The notes: generated from the letters alone by a model not told the origin. Counted from the stretch's first letter, positions 24,907 through 34,970 are shown. The stretch is DNA of 64,000 bases from Micavibrio_A sp041655955 (GCA_041655955.1 JBBAEN010000002.1:620001-684000); one strand, 5' to 3'. A program made the numbers and translations.

Positions 24907-27171
24907 ATGAAAAACCCTGTATTGCTCAGGAATTTTTTTATATTCACCCTCATCCTCGCCGTATGCGTTGCCGGACTGGGATATCATATTATCCATTATA
25001 GTGAAAATCTGAAGGTTTCGGATGAGCAGGTCTTGCACTCGCAAAGGGTCATTCAGGAAGCGCAGGGCATGATCGGCAGTATCATGGGCATGCTTTCACA
25101 GCAGCACAAGCTGATGGGGGCAAGCGAAGCTAACCAGGAGCCTTATGACGCGGCCAAGGGCGCTATGTCCACGCGCGTGGGGCAGGTCAAGGAGCTGGTC
25201 AAGGACAATCCCGTCCAGATGAGCCGCATGACGGAGATCGAACATCTTTCCTTAAGGTTTAAGGACGAGCTGGACAATATCCTGACCGAGGCAAGGCGCA
25301 ACGCGATCGGGCTGCCGACGCTCGCGGCCTATGAAACGGTCATGCGCGTGCGCGATGACATGCTGCGCCTGACAAACGATATTTTGAACGAGGAATATGC
25401 GCTTCTGGCCAAACGGGAACAGACAGTGCGGATCAGTTTGCAGAACTATCAGGCGAGCCTTTTTATCGGCGGCGTCGTTGCCTGCCTCATCATTCTTATC
25501 TTCAACTGGTATCTTTTGAAGGCGCAAGCCAAGGCAAGCCGTGCGGAGGAAAGCCTGCGCGAGTCCGAAGAGCGGCTGAGGCTTGCAATCCGCGGTTCAA
25601 ATGACGGGATTTTCGACTGGAATTTCAAAACCCACGAAATCTACTGGTCGAACCAGTATAAGCAAATGCTGGGTTACGAGGATGGCGAATTGCACGGGGA
25701 CGAGAAAACCTTTCGTACGCTCTTGCATCCGGATGATGCGGATATTTTCTGGAACGGCTTCAATGATTATACAAAGGGGAAGCTTCCGGAATTTTCATGC
25801 GTGTTCCGCATGGTGCATAAATCCGGGCGCGATGTCTGGATCCACGGGCGCGGAAAGGCCCTGTTTGATGAAAACGGCATAGCGCAGCGCTTCATCGGCG
25901 CCCATACCGACATTACCTATCTCAAGGAGCATGAGCGCCAGTTGCAGGAAGAGCGTGACCGCGCCGAAGCGGCAAGCGAGGCCAAAGGCGAATTTCTTGC
26001 CCATATGAGCCATGAAATCAGGACGCCCCTGACGGCGGTTAGCGGTATCGCCGAAATTTTCAGCCAGTCGCCGGACACGATGAGCGATACGCATAAACGC
26101 CTCGTCAAGACGCTGCGCACCAGCACGGAAACCTTGAAAGAGCTTATCACCGATATCCTTGATTTTTCAAAGATCGAGAGCGGCGAGATTGACCTTCATA
26201 TACAAAAATTTCCGCTCGGTGAATTGTTCGAACAGGTCGTCAGCATCATGTCCGTGCGGGCGAATGAGAAATTGCTGGAGTTTACCGTGGACTGCGAGGA
26301 CGTGAAAACGACGGTTTTCAGCGGCGATAAGCAGCGCTTGCGGCAAGTCCTTATCAACCTTGTCGGCAACGCCATTAAATTTACTGAAAAAGGTTCGGTC
26401 AAGGTCGAGGCGAGCATCGAGCCTATTGACGACGCCCATATATTGCGGATCGATATCAGCGATACGGGGATCGGCATTACCGAAAAAGCCATGCCGCTTG
26501 TTTTTGAAAAATTCCGGCAGGCGGATTCATCCGTATCGCGGCGTTATGGCGGGACGGGGCTAGGCCTGCCGATCAGCAGGAGCCTTGCCGAACTGATGGG
26601 CGGCACGATCAAGGTTGAAAGCGAAGCCGGGAAAGGCGCGAAGTTTTCGGTTATCCTGCCCTTTACGAACACCATATCGGAAGCCGACGTCGATATGAAC
26701 GAGGTTGTAAAAATCCAAAAGCTCAACGATCGCCTGCGCGCTGTTATCGGCGAGAAAAAGAAGATTCTCCTGGTTGAGGATTATGAGGGGAATATCGTTG
26801 TCCTCAGCTATATATTAAGCGAGCTTGACTGTGCCTTTGATGTGGCGCGCACGGGGCTGGAGGGCGTCCAGCTCTGGAAGGACAATCATTACGACCTCAT
26901 CCTGATGGATATCCAGATGCCGGAAATGGACGGGCTGACGGCGACGCGCACGATCCGCAAGATGGAGAATGAGCAGCTCCTCGACCGCACGCCGATCGTC
27001 GGGCTGACGGCCCATGCGCTGGTGGCCGACAAGCAAAAATGTATTGATGCCGGCATGGATGCCTATCTTTCCAAACCGATTGTCGAAGCCGATCTCAAGA
27101 GCGTTATCCTGCGCCTTCTTGAAAATGAGGGCGGCGCCGCTTCTTCAAAACATGCGGCGGGCGGGAAATAG
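24907..27171 (+). CDS. Hybrid sensor histidine kinase
   Basis: A 754-residue membrane kinase. Two membrane helices (about 8-29 and 183-203) flank a helical periplasmic sensor of CHASE3-like character. A PAS domain (about 215-340), HisKA with H369 in AHMSHEIRTPL, a HATPase domain (LINLVGNAIKFTEKG, SDTGIGI, GGTGLGLPIS) and a receiver domain (about 620-740, ILLVEDYEGN, phospho-Asp in LILMDIQMPEMDG) follow. No Hpt domain is attached and no response regulator is adjacent, so it would need a separate phosphotransfer protein. The signal is unknown. The weak AAGG lies 9 nt before the ATG. Confidence 0.93.
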   Translation: MKNPVLLRNFFIFTLILAVCVAGLGYHIIHYSENLKVSDEQVLHSQRVIQEAQGMIGSIMGMLSQQHKLMGASEANQEPYDAAKGAMSTRVGQVKELVKDNPVQMSRMTEIEHLSLRFKDELDNILTEARRNAIGLPTLAAYETVMRVRDDMLRLTNDILNEEYALLAKREQTVRISLQNYQASLFIGGVVACLIILIFNWYLLKAQAKASRAEESLRESEERLRLAIRGSNDGIFDWNFKTHEIYWSNQYKQMLGYEDGELHGDEKTFRTLLHPDDADIFWNGFNDYTKGKLPEFSCVFRMVHKSGRDVWIHGRGKALFDENGIAQRFIGAHTDITYLKEHERQLQEERDRAEAASEAKGEFLAHMSHEIRTPLTAVSGIAEIFSQSPDTMSDTHKRLVKTLRTSTETLKELITDILDFSKIESGEIDLHIQKFPLGELFEQVVSIMSVRANEKLLEFTVDCEDVKTTVFSGDKQRLRQVLINLVGNAIKFTEKGSVKVEASIEPIDDAHILRIDISDTGIGITEKAMPLVFEKFRQADSSVSRRYGGTGLGLPISRSLAELMGGTIKVESEAGKGAKFSVILPFTNTISEADVDMNEVVKIQKLNDRLRAVIGEKKKILLVEDYEGNIVVLSYILSELDCAFDVARTGLEGVQLWKDNHYDLILMDIQMPEMDGLTATRTIRKMENEQLLDRTPIVGLTAHALVADKQKCIDAGMDAYLSKPIVEADLKSVILRLLENEGGAASSKHAAGGK

Positions 27172-27284
27172 GCCCTTATTTGCCTTTCGGGGCAGAATTT
27201 TCTGGCAACGCGGCGCAAAATCCGCAATAGTCCCGCTCGGTTGCGGTAAAAGCCGCAAAAATATAAAGAAAATAGAGGATTACC

Positions 27285-27836
27285 ATGGGCTTATCAAAAA
27301 TCAGCATCGGCATGGACGCGCCCGAAGAGGTGAATGTCATCATCGAAAACCCGATGGGCGGCGAACCGGTGAAATATGAACTCGATAAAGAAAGCGGCAT
27401 GATGATGGTTGACCGCTTCTTGCACACGGCCATGTATTATCCGGGCAATTACGGCTTTATCCCGCATACGCTTTCCGAAGACGGGGATCCCGTTGACGTT
27501 CTCGTCCTCGGCATGGTTCCGGTCATGCCGGGCGCCGTGATGCCGTCCCGCCCGGTCGGCGTCGTCGTGATGGAAGATGAAAAAGGCATGGATGAAAAAA
27601 TCATCGCCGTACCGGTTGCCCGGTTGTACCCATATCATGACAATGTTGAAAATTATATGGATATCCGCCCGATCCTGCGTGAGCAAATTGAGCATTTCTT
27701 CACGCACTATAAGGATCTTGAAAAGAATAAATGGGTCAAGATGATCCGTTGGGGCGACGCTGCCGAAGCGAAGAAGCTCATCAACGAAGGAATTGAGCGC
27801 GCCGCCGGTAAAGAGCCGGAAAAAGCGTCCGCTTAA
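27285..27836 (+). CDS. ppa: Inorganic pyrophosphatase, family I
   Basis: Hydrolyses pyrophosphate to phosphate and drives biosynthetic reactions. The 183-residue protein carries the family I metal-binding core EDGDPVDVLVLG, YPGNYGFIPHTL and the lysine/tyrosine active-site residues in KYELDKESGMM and KDLEKNKWVK. It is cytoplasmic, probably hexameric as in the family. GAGG precedes the ATG with 6-nt spacing. The gene is separated from the histidine kinase by 113 bp and ends at a strong terminator, so it is probably monocistronic. Confidence 0.96.
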   Translation: MGLSKISIGMDAPEEVNVIIENPMGGEPVKYELDKESGMMMVDRFLHTAMYYPGNYGFIPHTLSEDGDPVDVLVLGMVPVMPGAVMPSRPVGVVVMEDEKGMDEKIIAVPVARLYPYHDNVENYMDIRPILREQIEHFFTHYKDLEKNKWVKMIRWGDAAEAKKLINEGIERAAGKEPEKASA

Positions 27837-27860
27837 AAAAGCCGCTATAATTTTATCCAG

Positions 27861-27891
27861 ACCGGCCTTGCAATGCGGGCCGGTTTTTTTT
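27861..27891 (+). terminator. Rho-independent terminator after ppa
   Basis: ACCGGCC (27861-27867) pairs with GGCCGGT (27878-27884) and is followed by a run of eight T. The last T residues overlap the stop codon of the convergent TetR-type gene. Confidence 0.9.
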
Positions 27892-28510
27892 ATTGCCCGT
27901 GCCGCACGCCGTCAAAGAAGAGGGAGATGAGTTTTTCAGCGTTTTCGTGCAGCGGCATCAGGCCGGGATTGTTGATCCTTTCATGGATGATCCCGCAAAC
28001 ATAACAAAACAGGGCCTGCGCAAGGAAAGGCGGATCCTTGTGCGCGGCCAGCTCTCCCTTTTCTATGGCACGTTTGAAAAACTCCGCCGTGATTTTGAGG
28101 GCCGCCTCTTCACGGCTGTGCCGGATTTGTATAAAGGGCTGCAATTCCTCCGGCAGGCTGTCCGTACAAAAGAAAATGCCAAGGGCTTTGCGGCGGCTTT
28201 GATCCGCTTCAAAATCAAGCAATATGTCGATGCTCAGTTTTTTAAGGCGCTCCAAAGGGCCGTCCTTGTCCGAGGCGAGGCTATCGCGCAAGCGCGCCAT
28301 AAACCCCTCGTGAATTTGTTCGTGGAGCTGGGCGAAGAGATCGGGCTTATTCTTAAAGTGCCAGTAAATCGCCCCGCGTGTCATGGCGGCGGCTTCCGCT
28401 ATGTCTTCGAGGCTGGTGGCGACATAGCCCTTTTCATGGAAAAGCTCGGCCGCGACCGTCAATATGCGGCCGCGTGTCGCTTGCGCCTCTTCCTTTGTCT
28501 TGCGGGCCAT
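27890..28510 (-). CDS. TetR/AcrR-family repressor of the RND efflux operon
   Basis: A 206-residue regulator. The N-terminal HTH (about residues 10-60: RILTVAAELFHEKGYVATSLEDIA, then MTRGAIYWHFKNKPDLF) matches the AcrR branch of the TetR family. The rest is the helical ligand-binding and dimerisation domain. It is divergent from the RND efflux operon, and an AcrR-like palindrome lies 43-60 bp upstream of its start. The family model is that the dimer blocks both promoters until an efflux substrate releases it. AGGAAAAGGAA precedes the ATG. Confidence 0.92.
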   Translation of the reverse strand: MARKTKEEAQATRGRILTVAAELFHEKGYVATSLEDIAEAAAMTRGAIYWHFKNKPDLFAQLHEQIHEGFMARLRDSLASDKDGPLERLKKLSIDILLDFEADQSRRKALGIFFCTDSLPEELQPFIQIRHSREEAALKITAEFFKRAIEKGELAAHKDPPFLAQALFCYVCGIIHERINNPGLMPLHENAEKLISLFFDGVRHGQ

Positions 28511-28543
28511 TTCCTTTTCCTCAAGGTTGCTTATCTATTTTGC

Positions 28544-28574
28544 TTGACGGCAATACATACACGTATGTATGTAT
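28544..28574. promoter_or_regulatory. AcrR-like operator overlapping the efflux promoter
   Basis: A perfect 8-bp inverted repeat ATACATAC (28553-28560) and GTATGTAT (28563-28570) with 2-bp spacer resembles the TACATACAT...ATGTATGTA arms of the E. coli AcrR operator. TTGACG (28544-28549) with TATGTA 18 bp on forms a plausible plus-strand promoter overlaid by the palindrome. Control of both divergent genes is inference. Confidence 0.75.
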
Positions 28575-28662
28575 ATGCTGCTTTTTGAATAGCGCTTATC
28601 GCCGGGCCTCGTCAAGGGCGGTGTTCTATAGTAAAAAGTAAGCCACAGACAAAGGATCGTCC

Positions 28663-30183
28663 ATGCAGGCCAAACATATCGGATTTCTTCTTATTCTTAT
28701 TATCGTTGCCGTTATTGCTCTTTTCGTCTTCAGGGGCGGCGCGGGGCAGGATCCCGCCGGAGGGGCGGGGGGCGCGGGCATGCCGCCGCCTGAGGTCAGT
28801 ATTGTCACCGTATCGCCGGGGCTTGTTGCTTTTACCAAGGATCTGCCGGGCCGCGTGTCCGCTTACCGCGTCGCCGAAATCCGCCCGCAAGTAGGCGGCA
28901 TCATTACAAAGCGCCTGTTTGAAGAAGGAAGTGAAGTCGAGGAAGGGCAGCAGCTTTACCAAATTGACGCGGCGCCTTATCAGGCCGCTTATGATAGCTC
29001 CCGCGCCGATCTGATGCGCGCGCAGGCCAATGTGAAATCCATTCAGGCCCGCGCGGCGCGCTTTGAAGAGCTGGTCAAGATCGGCGGGATCAGCAAGCAG
29101 GAATATGACGATGCCCGCGCCGGCCTGGCGCAGGCCCGCGCAGGTGTCGCCATCGCGAATGCCGCATTGGCGCAGGCAAAAATCAATCTGGATTATACCA
29201 AAGTCTTTTCTCCCATTTCCGGCCGTATCGGCCAGTCATCCGTGACGGAAGGCGCGCTGGTCACTGCAAGCCAGCCGCAAGCGCTGGCAACGGTTCAGCA
29301 ATTCGATCAAATCTATGTCGATGTTACGCAATCGGGGGAGGAGATTATGGAGCTCCGCCGCCAATATGCGCAAGCCGGCCAAGGCACGGAAAAGCCGCAA
29401 GCCCGTCTGGTTCTTGGCGGCAAGGAAGTCGGCGAGCCGGGTGAGTTGCAATTTTCCGATGTGACGGTCAATCCGGGTACGGGAACGGTTCAGCTCCGCA
29501 TCCTCTTCCCCAATGCGTCGCTTGAGGTTCTGCCGGGGCTGTTCGTTCATGCCCGTCTTGTGCAATCGCGCGCGCCGGACGCAATTCTTATCCCCCAGCA
29601 ATCAGTCATCCGCAACCCGGATGGAAGCATTATCGTATGGCTTGTCGGTGCGGAGAACAAGGTAGCGCCGCAACCGGTCACGCTTGGCGAGGCCGTTGGC
29701 GATCAGTGGCATGTGCTTTCCGGCCTGAAGGCAGGTGACCGCATCGTTGTTGAAGGTACGATGAAAGTCCAGCCGGGCGCGGTCGTCAATCCCGTGGAGC
29801 GCGGCAGTGAAGGCGCCGGCCAGCCTCCGTCGTCGCCGTCAGCGTCACCGCAGCAACCTTCTTCCGCGGGGGATATGGGCGCAGCGCCGGAAGACGCGCA
29901 GGCCGCGGAACAGCAAGGCGGGCCGCAGCCAATCCCGTTTGAAGACCCTGAAACCACCGGCGGCGAAGCGCTGGAAAACCATGGTGAAGCCCACATGCCG
30001 TTCTCAGAGGAAGAAGAAGCGGCTGCGCCTGTGATAGAGCTTCCTTCCATGGCCGCGCCCGGCGATGCCGTGGGGGAGAATGCCGAAGACGGTTCAGGCG
30101 GTGAAGGGACGCAGGAGCAACAGTTTGAAGAAGAGGCGGAAGAGGCAACGGGGCCTCCGGCCAGCATCTTGCGTAGTAACTAA
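28663..30183 (+). CDS. RND efflux periplasmic adaptor with long acidic tail
   Basis: A 506-residue membrane-fusion protein. An N-terminal membrane anchor (about residues 5-23) replaces the lipobox seen in AcrA. It is followed by barrel-sandwich/lipoyl halves (RPQVGGIITKRLFEEGSEVE, then KVFSPISGRIG), the alpha-hairpin between them, and the beta-barrel and membrane-proximal domains ending near KVQPGAVVNPV (about residue 375). The last about 115 residues are unusual: low complexity, Pro/Ser then strongly Glu/Asp-rich, with no matching part in standard adaptors. First gene of a three-gene operon, with AAGGA before the ATG. Confidence 0.93.
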   Translation: MQAKHIGFLLILIIVAVIALFVFRGGAGQDPAGGAGGAGMPPPEVSIVTVSPGLVAFTKDLPGRVSAYRVAEIRPQVGGIITKRLFEEGSEVEEGQQLYQIDAAPYQAAYDSSRADLMRAQANVKSIQARAARFEELVKIGGISKQEYDDARAGLAQARAGVAIANAALAQAKINLDYTKVFSPISGRIGQSSVTEGALVTASQPQALATVQQFDQIYVDVTQSGEEIMELRRQYAQAGQGTEKPQARLVLGGKEVGEPGELQFSDVTVNPGTGTVQLRILFPNASLEVLPGLFVHARLVQSRAPDAILIPQQSVIRNPDGSIIVWLVGAENKVAPQPVTLGEAVGDQWHVLSGLKAGDRIVVEGTMKVQPGAVVNPVERGSEGAGQPPSSPSASPQQPSSAGDMGAAPEDAQAAEQQGGPQPIPFEDPETTGGEALENHGEAHMPFSEEEEAAAPVIELPSMAAPGDAVGENAEDGSGGEGTQEQQFEEEAEEATGPPASILRSN

Positions 30184-30255
30184 GAGTTCGCAAAGGGGCG
30201 CGCCGCCGCCTAATTGAAAAAACGCCGTTACCGGCATCAAAGATAAAAGGTCGTC

Positions 30256-33200
30256 ATGCCAAAGTTCTTTATCGATCGTCCCGTTTTCGCATGGGTGATT
30301 TCCATCGTCATTATGCTTGCAGGGGCGCTGTCCATTTTCAACCTGCCCGTCGAGCAATATCCGCGTATTGCGCCGCCGACGGTCAGCATCAACGCCTCTT
30401 ATCCGGGCGCTTCGGCGGAAACGCTGGAGAACAGCGTGACGCAGATTATCGAACAATCGCTGACGGGGATCGATTATCTCCGTTATTTTTCCTCCTCCAG
30501 CGACGCGACCGGCAATGTTGAAATCGCCCTGACATTCGAGCAGGAAGCCGACCCCGACATCGCGCAGGTACAGGTTCAAAACAAGCTGCAATCCATTATG
30601 TCGCTTTTACCGCAGGAAGTGCAGCAGCAGGGCGTGACGGTCACAAAAGGCATGGCGGGCTTTTTGATGGTTGTCGGTTTTTATGCGGCTGACGGCTCGG
30701 TTGATGAACATGCTATTGGCGATTACATCAATTCCTATGTTGTCGATACGGTCAGCCGCCTTCCGGGCGTCGGAAGCCTGATTGTCTTCGGCCAGCCCTA
30801 TTCGATGCGCATATGGCTCGACCCCAATAAGCTGAACAGCTTTAATGTCACTATCGCCGAAGTCTATGCGGCCATCCGCGCGCAAAACGCGGATGTATCG
30901 GCAGGGCAGCTTGGCGGGATGCCCGCCGTGGAGGGACAGCAGCTCAATGCGACCATCACCGCCTTGTCGCGATTGAAAACGGTCGAGGATTTTCAAAAAA
31001 TCATGGTGCGGGTCAATGCGGACGGGGCGCAGATCCGCCTGAAAGATGTTGCCCGCGTCGAACTCGGCGTACAGAACTACGATATTATCGCCCGCTATCA
31101 GGGACAGCCTGCAACCGGCATGGCCATCAGCCTCGCGACGGGCGCAAACGCCCTTGAAACGGCGGATCTGGTCAAGGAGACGATGCAGGAAATAAAGCCT
31201 TTCCTGCCGAAAGGCGTCGAGGTCGTCTATGCCTATGATACGACCCCGTTTATCCGAGTTTCCATTATGGGCGTGGTCAAGACATTGTTCGAGGCAGTCA
31301 TCCTCGTCTTCCTCGTCATGTATCTATTCCTTCAGAATTTCCGCGCGACCCTGATTCCGACAATCGCCGTTCCGGTCGTTCTTCTGGGGACGTTCGCCAT
31401 TATGGGGGCTTTTGGCTTTACCATTAACACGCTCACCATGTTCGCCATGGTCTTGGCTATCGGCCTGCTGGTGGATGATGCGATTGTCGTGGTCGAAAAC
31501 GTCGAAAGGGTTATGGCCGAAGACGATTTGCCGCCGCGCGAGGCGACCCGGAAATCCATGGATCAGATTACCGGCGCTTTGATCGCCATCGGCCTTGTTC
31601 TATCCGCGGTCTTTGTTCCCATGGCATTTTTCAGCGGTTCAACGGGCGTTATCTACCGCCAGTTCGCCCTGACGATCGTATCCGCAATGGGGCTTTCGGT
31701 TCTGGTTGCCTTGATCCTGACGCCCGCTTTGTGCGCCACGATCCTAAGGCCTGTTTCCCATGCGCATGATGAAGAGAAAAAGGGGTTTTTCGGCTGGTTC
31801 AACCGCACTTTTAACCGCGGGCGTTCGGGATACCGCAAAGGGTCGCACTATATCACCATGCGGGCTTTCCGCTTTATCCTTATCTATGCCGTTCTGGTTG
31901 CGGGGCTTGCTTTCATCTTCCAGAAAATCCCGACATCCTTCCTGCCTGACGAAGATCAGGGAATCATGTTCGTGCAGGTATCGACGCCTGCGGGCGCGAC
32001 GGCCGAACGCACGCTTGAAAGCGTCAAAAAGGTCGAGCAATATTTCATGACGCAGGAAAAAGAAACGGTTGAAAGCCTTTTTACCGTTGTGGGTTTCAGC
32101 TTCGCTGGCCGCGGCCAGAACTCCGCCATGGGCTTTGTCCAGCTGCGCGACTGGGATGAGCGCGGGGGCGAAGGGCAGGATGTGTTCTCCTTGTCCATGC
32201 GGACGATGGGCGCGCTTTCAACGGTGAAGGACGCCATGATCTTCGCGTTCTATCCGCCGGCTGTTATTGAGCTGGGCAACGCGTCCGGTTTTGACTTCCA
32301 GCTTCTCGATCGCGGCGGCGTGGGCCATCAGGCAATGACGGCGGCGCAGTACCAGCTTCTTGGCATGGCGGCGCAAAACCCGATGCTGTCCGGCGTGCGG
32401 CCGAACGGGCTTCCCGACGTTCCGCAATACAAGCTTGATATCGATCAGGAAAAAGCGGCGGCGCTCGGCATTCCTCTGGGCGATATCAATACGGCCCTCC
32501 AAACCGCATGGGGGTCGTCCTATGTGAATGACTTCCTCCATGATGGCCGCATCAAAAAGGTCTTTATGCAAGGGGATGCGCCGTACCGCATGAACCCCGA
32601 TAATATCAATGACTGGTATGTGCGTAACCTTGCCGGGGAAATGGTTCCGTTTTCCACCTTCACGACCGGCTACTGGACATATGGATCGCCAAAGCTCCAG
32701 CGTTATAACGGTGTGTCCTCCATGAATATTCAGGGCGCCCCCGCGCCGGGCGTAAGCTCTGGTGTCGCGATGGCTATCATGGAAGATATGGCGTCCCGGC
32801 TCCCCGATGGAATCGGTTATGAATGGACGGGGCTTTCCTATGAAGAACGCATGGCGGGGGATCAGACATTGCTGCTTTATTCCCTTTCGCTGCTGATCGT
32901 CTTCCTGTGTCTTGCAGCCTTGTATGAAAGCTGGGCTGTGCCGTTTGCCGTCATGCTTGTGGTGCCGTTCGGCATTCTGGGTGCCGTGATAGCGACGATG
33001 CTGACGGGGCTTTCAAATGACGTTTATTTTCAGGTCGGGCTGCTCACGACAATCGGCCTTGTTTCCAAAAACGCCATCCTGATCGTCGAATTCGCGAAGG
33101 ATATGCATGAAAAGGGCATGGAGCTTGTCGAAGCCGCCATGCATGCGGCGGAACAGCGCTTGCGCCCTATCCTGATGACATCCATGGCCTTCATCCTCGG

Positions 33201-33408
33201 CGTGACGCCGCTTGCCATTGCCAGCGGTGCAGGTTCCGCCAGCCAGAACGCAATCGGTATCGGCGTTATCGGCGGGATGTTGTCCGCAACTTTCATCGCA
33301 ATTTTCTTCGTGCCGATGTTCTATGTCGTTATTCAAAAATATCTCGGTAAAAAACGGAGCCATCCCGAAGCGGCTCCTACGCAAGAGGCATCCCACCATG
33401 GCGAATAA
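30256..33408 (+). CDS. RND multidrug efflux pump, HAE1 (AcrB-like)
   Basis: A 1050-residue inner-membrane proton/drug antiporter. The N-terminus MPKFFIDRPVFAWVISIVIM, the proton-relay aspartates in GLLVDDAIVVVENV (TM4), and the duplicated two-by-six-helix layout with large periplasmic loops are diagnostic of the HAE1 group. It should trimerise and work with the adaptor encoded 72 bp upstream and the outer-membrane channel encoded next. AAAAGG lies 5 nt before the ATG. Its last 11 nt overlap the channel gene start. The substrate range is not readable from sequence. Confidence 0.96.
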   Translation: MPKFFIDRPVFAWVISIVIMLAGALSIFNLPVEQYPRIAPPTVSINASYPGASAETLENSVTQIIEQSLTGIDYLRYFSSSSDATGNVEIALTFEQEADPDIAQVQVQNKLQSIMSLLPQEVQQQGVTVTKGMAGFLMVVGFYAADGSVDEHAIGDYINSYVVDTVSRLPGVGSLIVFGQPYSMRIWLDPNKLNSFNVTIAEVYAAIRAQNADVSAGQLGGMPAVEGQQLNATITALSRLKTVEDFQKIMVRVNADGAQIRLKDVARVELGVQNYDIIARYQGQPATGMAISLATGANALETADLVKETMQEIKPFLPKGVEVVYAYDTTPFIRVSIMGVVKTLFEAVILVFLVMYLFLQNFRATLIPTIAVPVVLLGTFAIMGAFGFTINTLTMFAMVLAIGLLVDDAIVVVENVERVMAEDDLPPREATRKSMDQITGALIAIGLVLSAVFVPMAFFSGSTGVIYRQFALTIVSAMGLSVLVALILTPALCATILRPVSHAHDEEKKGFFGWFNRTFNRGRSGYRKGSHYITMRAFRFILIYAVLVAGLAFIFQKIPTSFLPDEDQGIMFVQVSTPAGATAERTLESVKKVEQYFMTQEKETVESLFTVVGFSFAGRGQNSAMGFVQLRDWDERGGEGQDVFSLSMRTMGALSTVKDAMIFAFYPPAVIELGNASGFDFQLLDRGGVGHQAMTAAQYQLLGMAAQNPMLSGVRPNGLPDVPQYKLDIDQEKAAALGIPLGDINTALQTAWGSSYVNDFLHDGRIKKVFMQGDAPYRMNPDNINDWYVRNLAGEMVPFSTFTTGYWTYGSPKLQRYNGVSSMNIQGAPAPGVSSGVAMAIMEDMASRLPDGIGYEWTGLSYEERMAGDQTLLLYSLSLLIVFLCLAALYESWAVPFAVMLVVPFGILGAVIATMLTGLSNDVYFQVGLLTTIGLVSKNAILIVEFAKDMHEKGMELVEAAMHAAEQRLRPILMTSMAFILGVTPLAIASGAGSASQNAIGIGVIGGMLSATFIAIFFVPMFYVVIQKYLGKKRSHPEAAPTQEASHHGE

Positions 33409-34843
33409 ATATCTCTTTTCACTTCTGGCGGCGTCTTCGCTGGCGCTGGCGGGCTGCACGATGGCGCCGGATTATAACAGGCCGGAACTGCCCGTTCCCG
33501 CCCAATGGCCGCAAGGACAGCCCTATCAGGCCGGCGGGGGCGCAGCCTTTGCCGTGGCCGGCACTGAAGCAGGGCAGGCGAGCGCGGAAAATCTCGGCTG
33601 GCGCGACTTCTTTACCTCCCCGCATCTGCAAAACCTGATCGGGGCCGCGCTGGAAAATAACCGCGACCTGAGGATTGCCGCGCTGAATGTCGAGGCCGCC
33701 CGCGCCATGTACCGTATTCAGCGGGCCGATCTCGTCCCGGGCCTTAACGCATCCGGGAGCGGCAACCGTCAGGGCATACCGGAGAATGCCAGCCCGACAG
33801 GAAGCGATACGATTTCTTCCACCTATACGGCAGGCGTGGGGGTAAGCGCGTTCGAGCTTGATCTGTTTGGCCGTGTCCGCAGTATGAACAACAGCGCGCT
33901 TGAAAAATTCTTTGCGACGCAAGAGGCAAGGGATGCCGCACAAATAGCGCTGGTTGCCGAAGTCGCGAATGCCTATCTGGCCTATCAGGCGGACAGGAAG
34001 CTTTTGGATCTCACCAACAACACGCTGGCGGCGCAGCAGGAGTCCTATGACGTGGTGAATCGTAGCTATGAGCTTGGCGTTGCCTCGCGGCAGGATGTAG
34101 CGCAGGCGGCGACGCTGGTCGAAACGGCCCGCGCCAACCGCGCGCAATATATACGCCGCCTTGCCCAGACCAAGAACGCCCTCGTCCTTTTGGTCGGTGC
34201 GGATATTGACGATGCGCTCTTGTCGGGCGAGGGGCTGGACAGTATCGCTATCCGCGAGGATCTGCCCGTCGGCCTGCCGTCATTTGTCCTGCTTGAGCGG
34301 CCCGATATTATGGCGGCGGAGCACAGGCTGAAATCCGCCAATGCCGATATCGGCGCGGCCCGCGCGGCTTTCTTCCCCCGTATCGCGCTGACCGGAACGG
34401 CGGGCTTTGCAAGCGCAAGCCTTTCCGATCTCTTCGCATCGGGTTCCGCCCTGGCATGGAGCTTCGTTCCGCAAATCACCATGCCTATTTTTGAAGGCGG
34501 GCGGAATGTCGCCAGTCTGGACGGGGCGAACGCCCGCCAGAAGATAGCGGTTGCCGAGTATGAAAAAGCCATCCAGACGGCCTTTCGCGAGGTCGCGGAC
34601 GAGCTTGCGGCGCGCGGGACATATGCGGATCAGCTAAGGGCGCAGCGCGCTCTTGCCGCCGCAAGCCTTGAAAATTACACTATTTCACAGGCCCGTTATA
34701 AGCAGGGGATCGACAGCCATCTGGCGGTTCTTGATGCGCAGCGAAGCCTCTATGCCGCCCAGCAGGGCGAGATTGCCATCCACCAGCAACAGCTGGCCAA
34801 TCTTGTGACGCTTTATAAAGTCCTTGGCGGCGGCAGGAAATAG
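33398..34843 (+). CDS. RND outer-membrane channel lipoprotein (OprM/NodT-like)
   Basis: A 481-residue TolC-like outer-membrane factor. The signal peptide ends in a lipobox (LALAGC) so the protein is a lipoprotein. Two OEP repeats follow (about 60-255 and 270-475), with the typical NNRDLRIAALNVEAARA and RPDIMAAEHRLKSANADIGAARA stretches. The ATG at 33398 overlaps the pump gene stop by 11 nt, indicating translational coupling. The longer frame from 33212 runs inside the pump gene and is rejected. It completes a tripartite efflux system under TetR-type control. Confidence 0.95.
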   Translation: MANKYLFSLLAASSLALAGCTMAPDYNRPELPVPAQWPQGQPYQAGGGAAFAVAGTEAGQASAENLGWRDFFTSPHLQNLIGAALENNRDLRIAALNVEAARAMYRIQRADLVPGLNASGSGNRQGIPENASPTGSDTISSTYTAGVGVSAFELDLFGRVRSMNNSALEKFFATQEARDAAQIALVAEVANAYLAYQADRKLLDLTNNTLAAQQESYDVVNRSYELGVASRQDVAQAATLVETARANRAQYIRRLAQTKNALVLLVGADIDDALLSGEGLDSIAIREDLPVGLPSFVLLERPDIMAAEHRLKSANADIGAARAAFFPRIALTGTAGFASASLSDLFASGSALAWSFVPQITMPIFEGGRNVASLDGANARQKIAVAEYEKAIQTAFREVADELAARGTYADQLRAQRALAAASLENYTISQARYKQGIDSHLAVLDAQRSLYAAQQGEIAIHQQQLANLVTLYKVLGGGRK

Positions 34844-34970
34844 GCTTCCACATACAGATGTATTTTTGAAGGCGAAGTCCTGGCCGGATTCGGTTAGGGC
34901 TTCATTTTACCGTTTAAAAACCTTAAGCTCCTTATGCAATAAGGCGTTTTCAAAAGAAGGATTGGGACAA

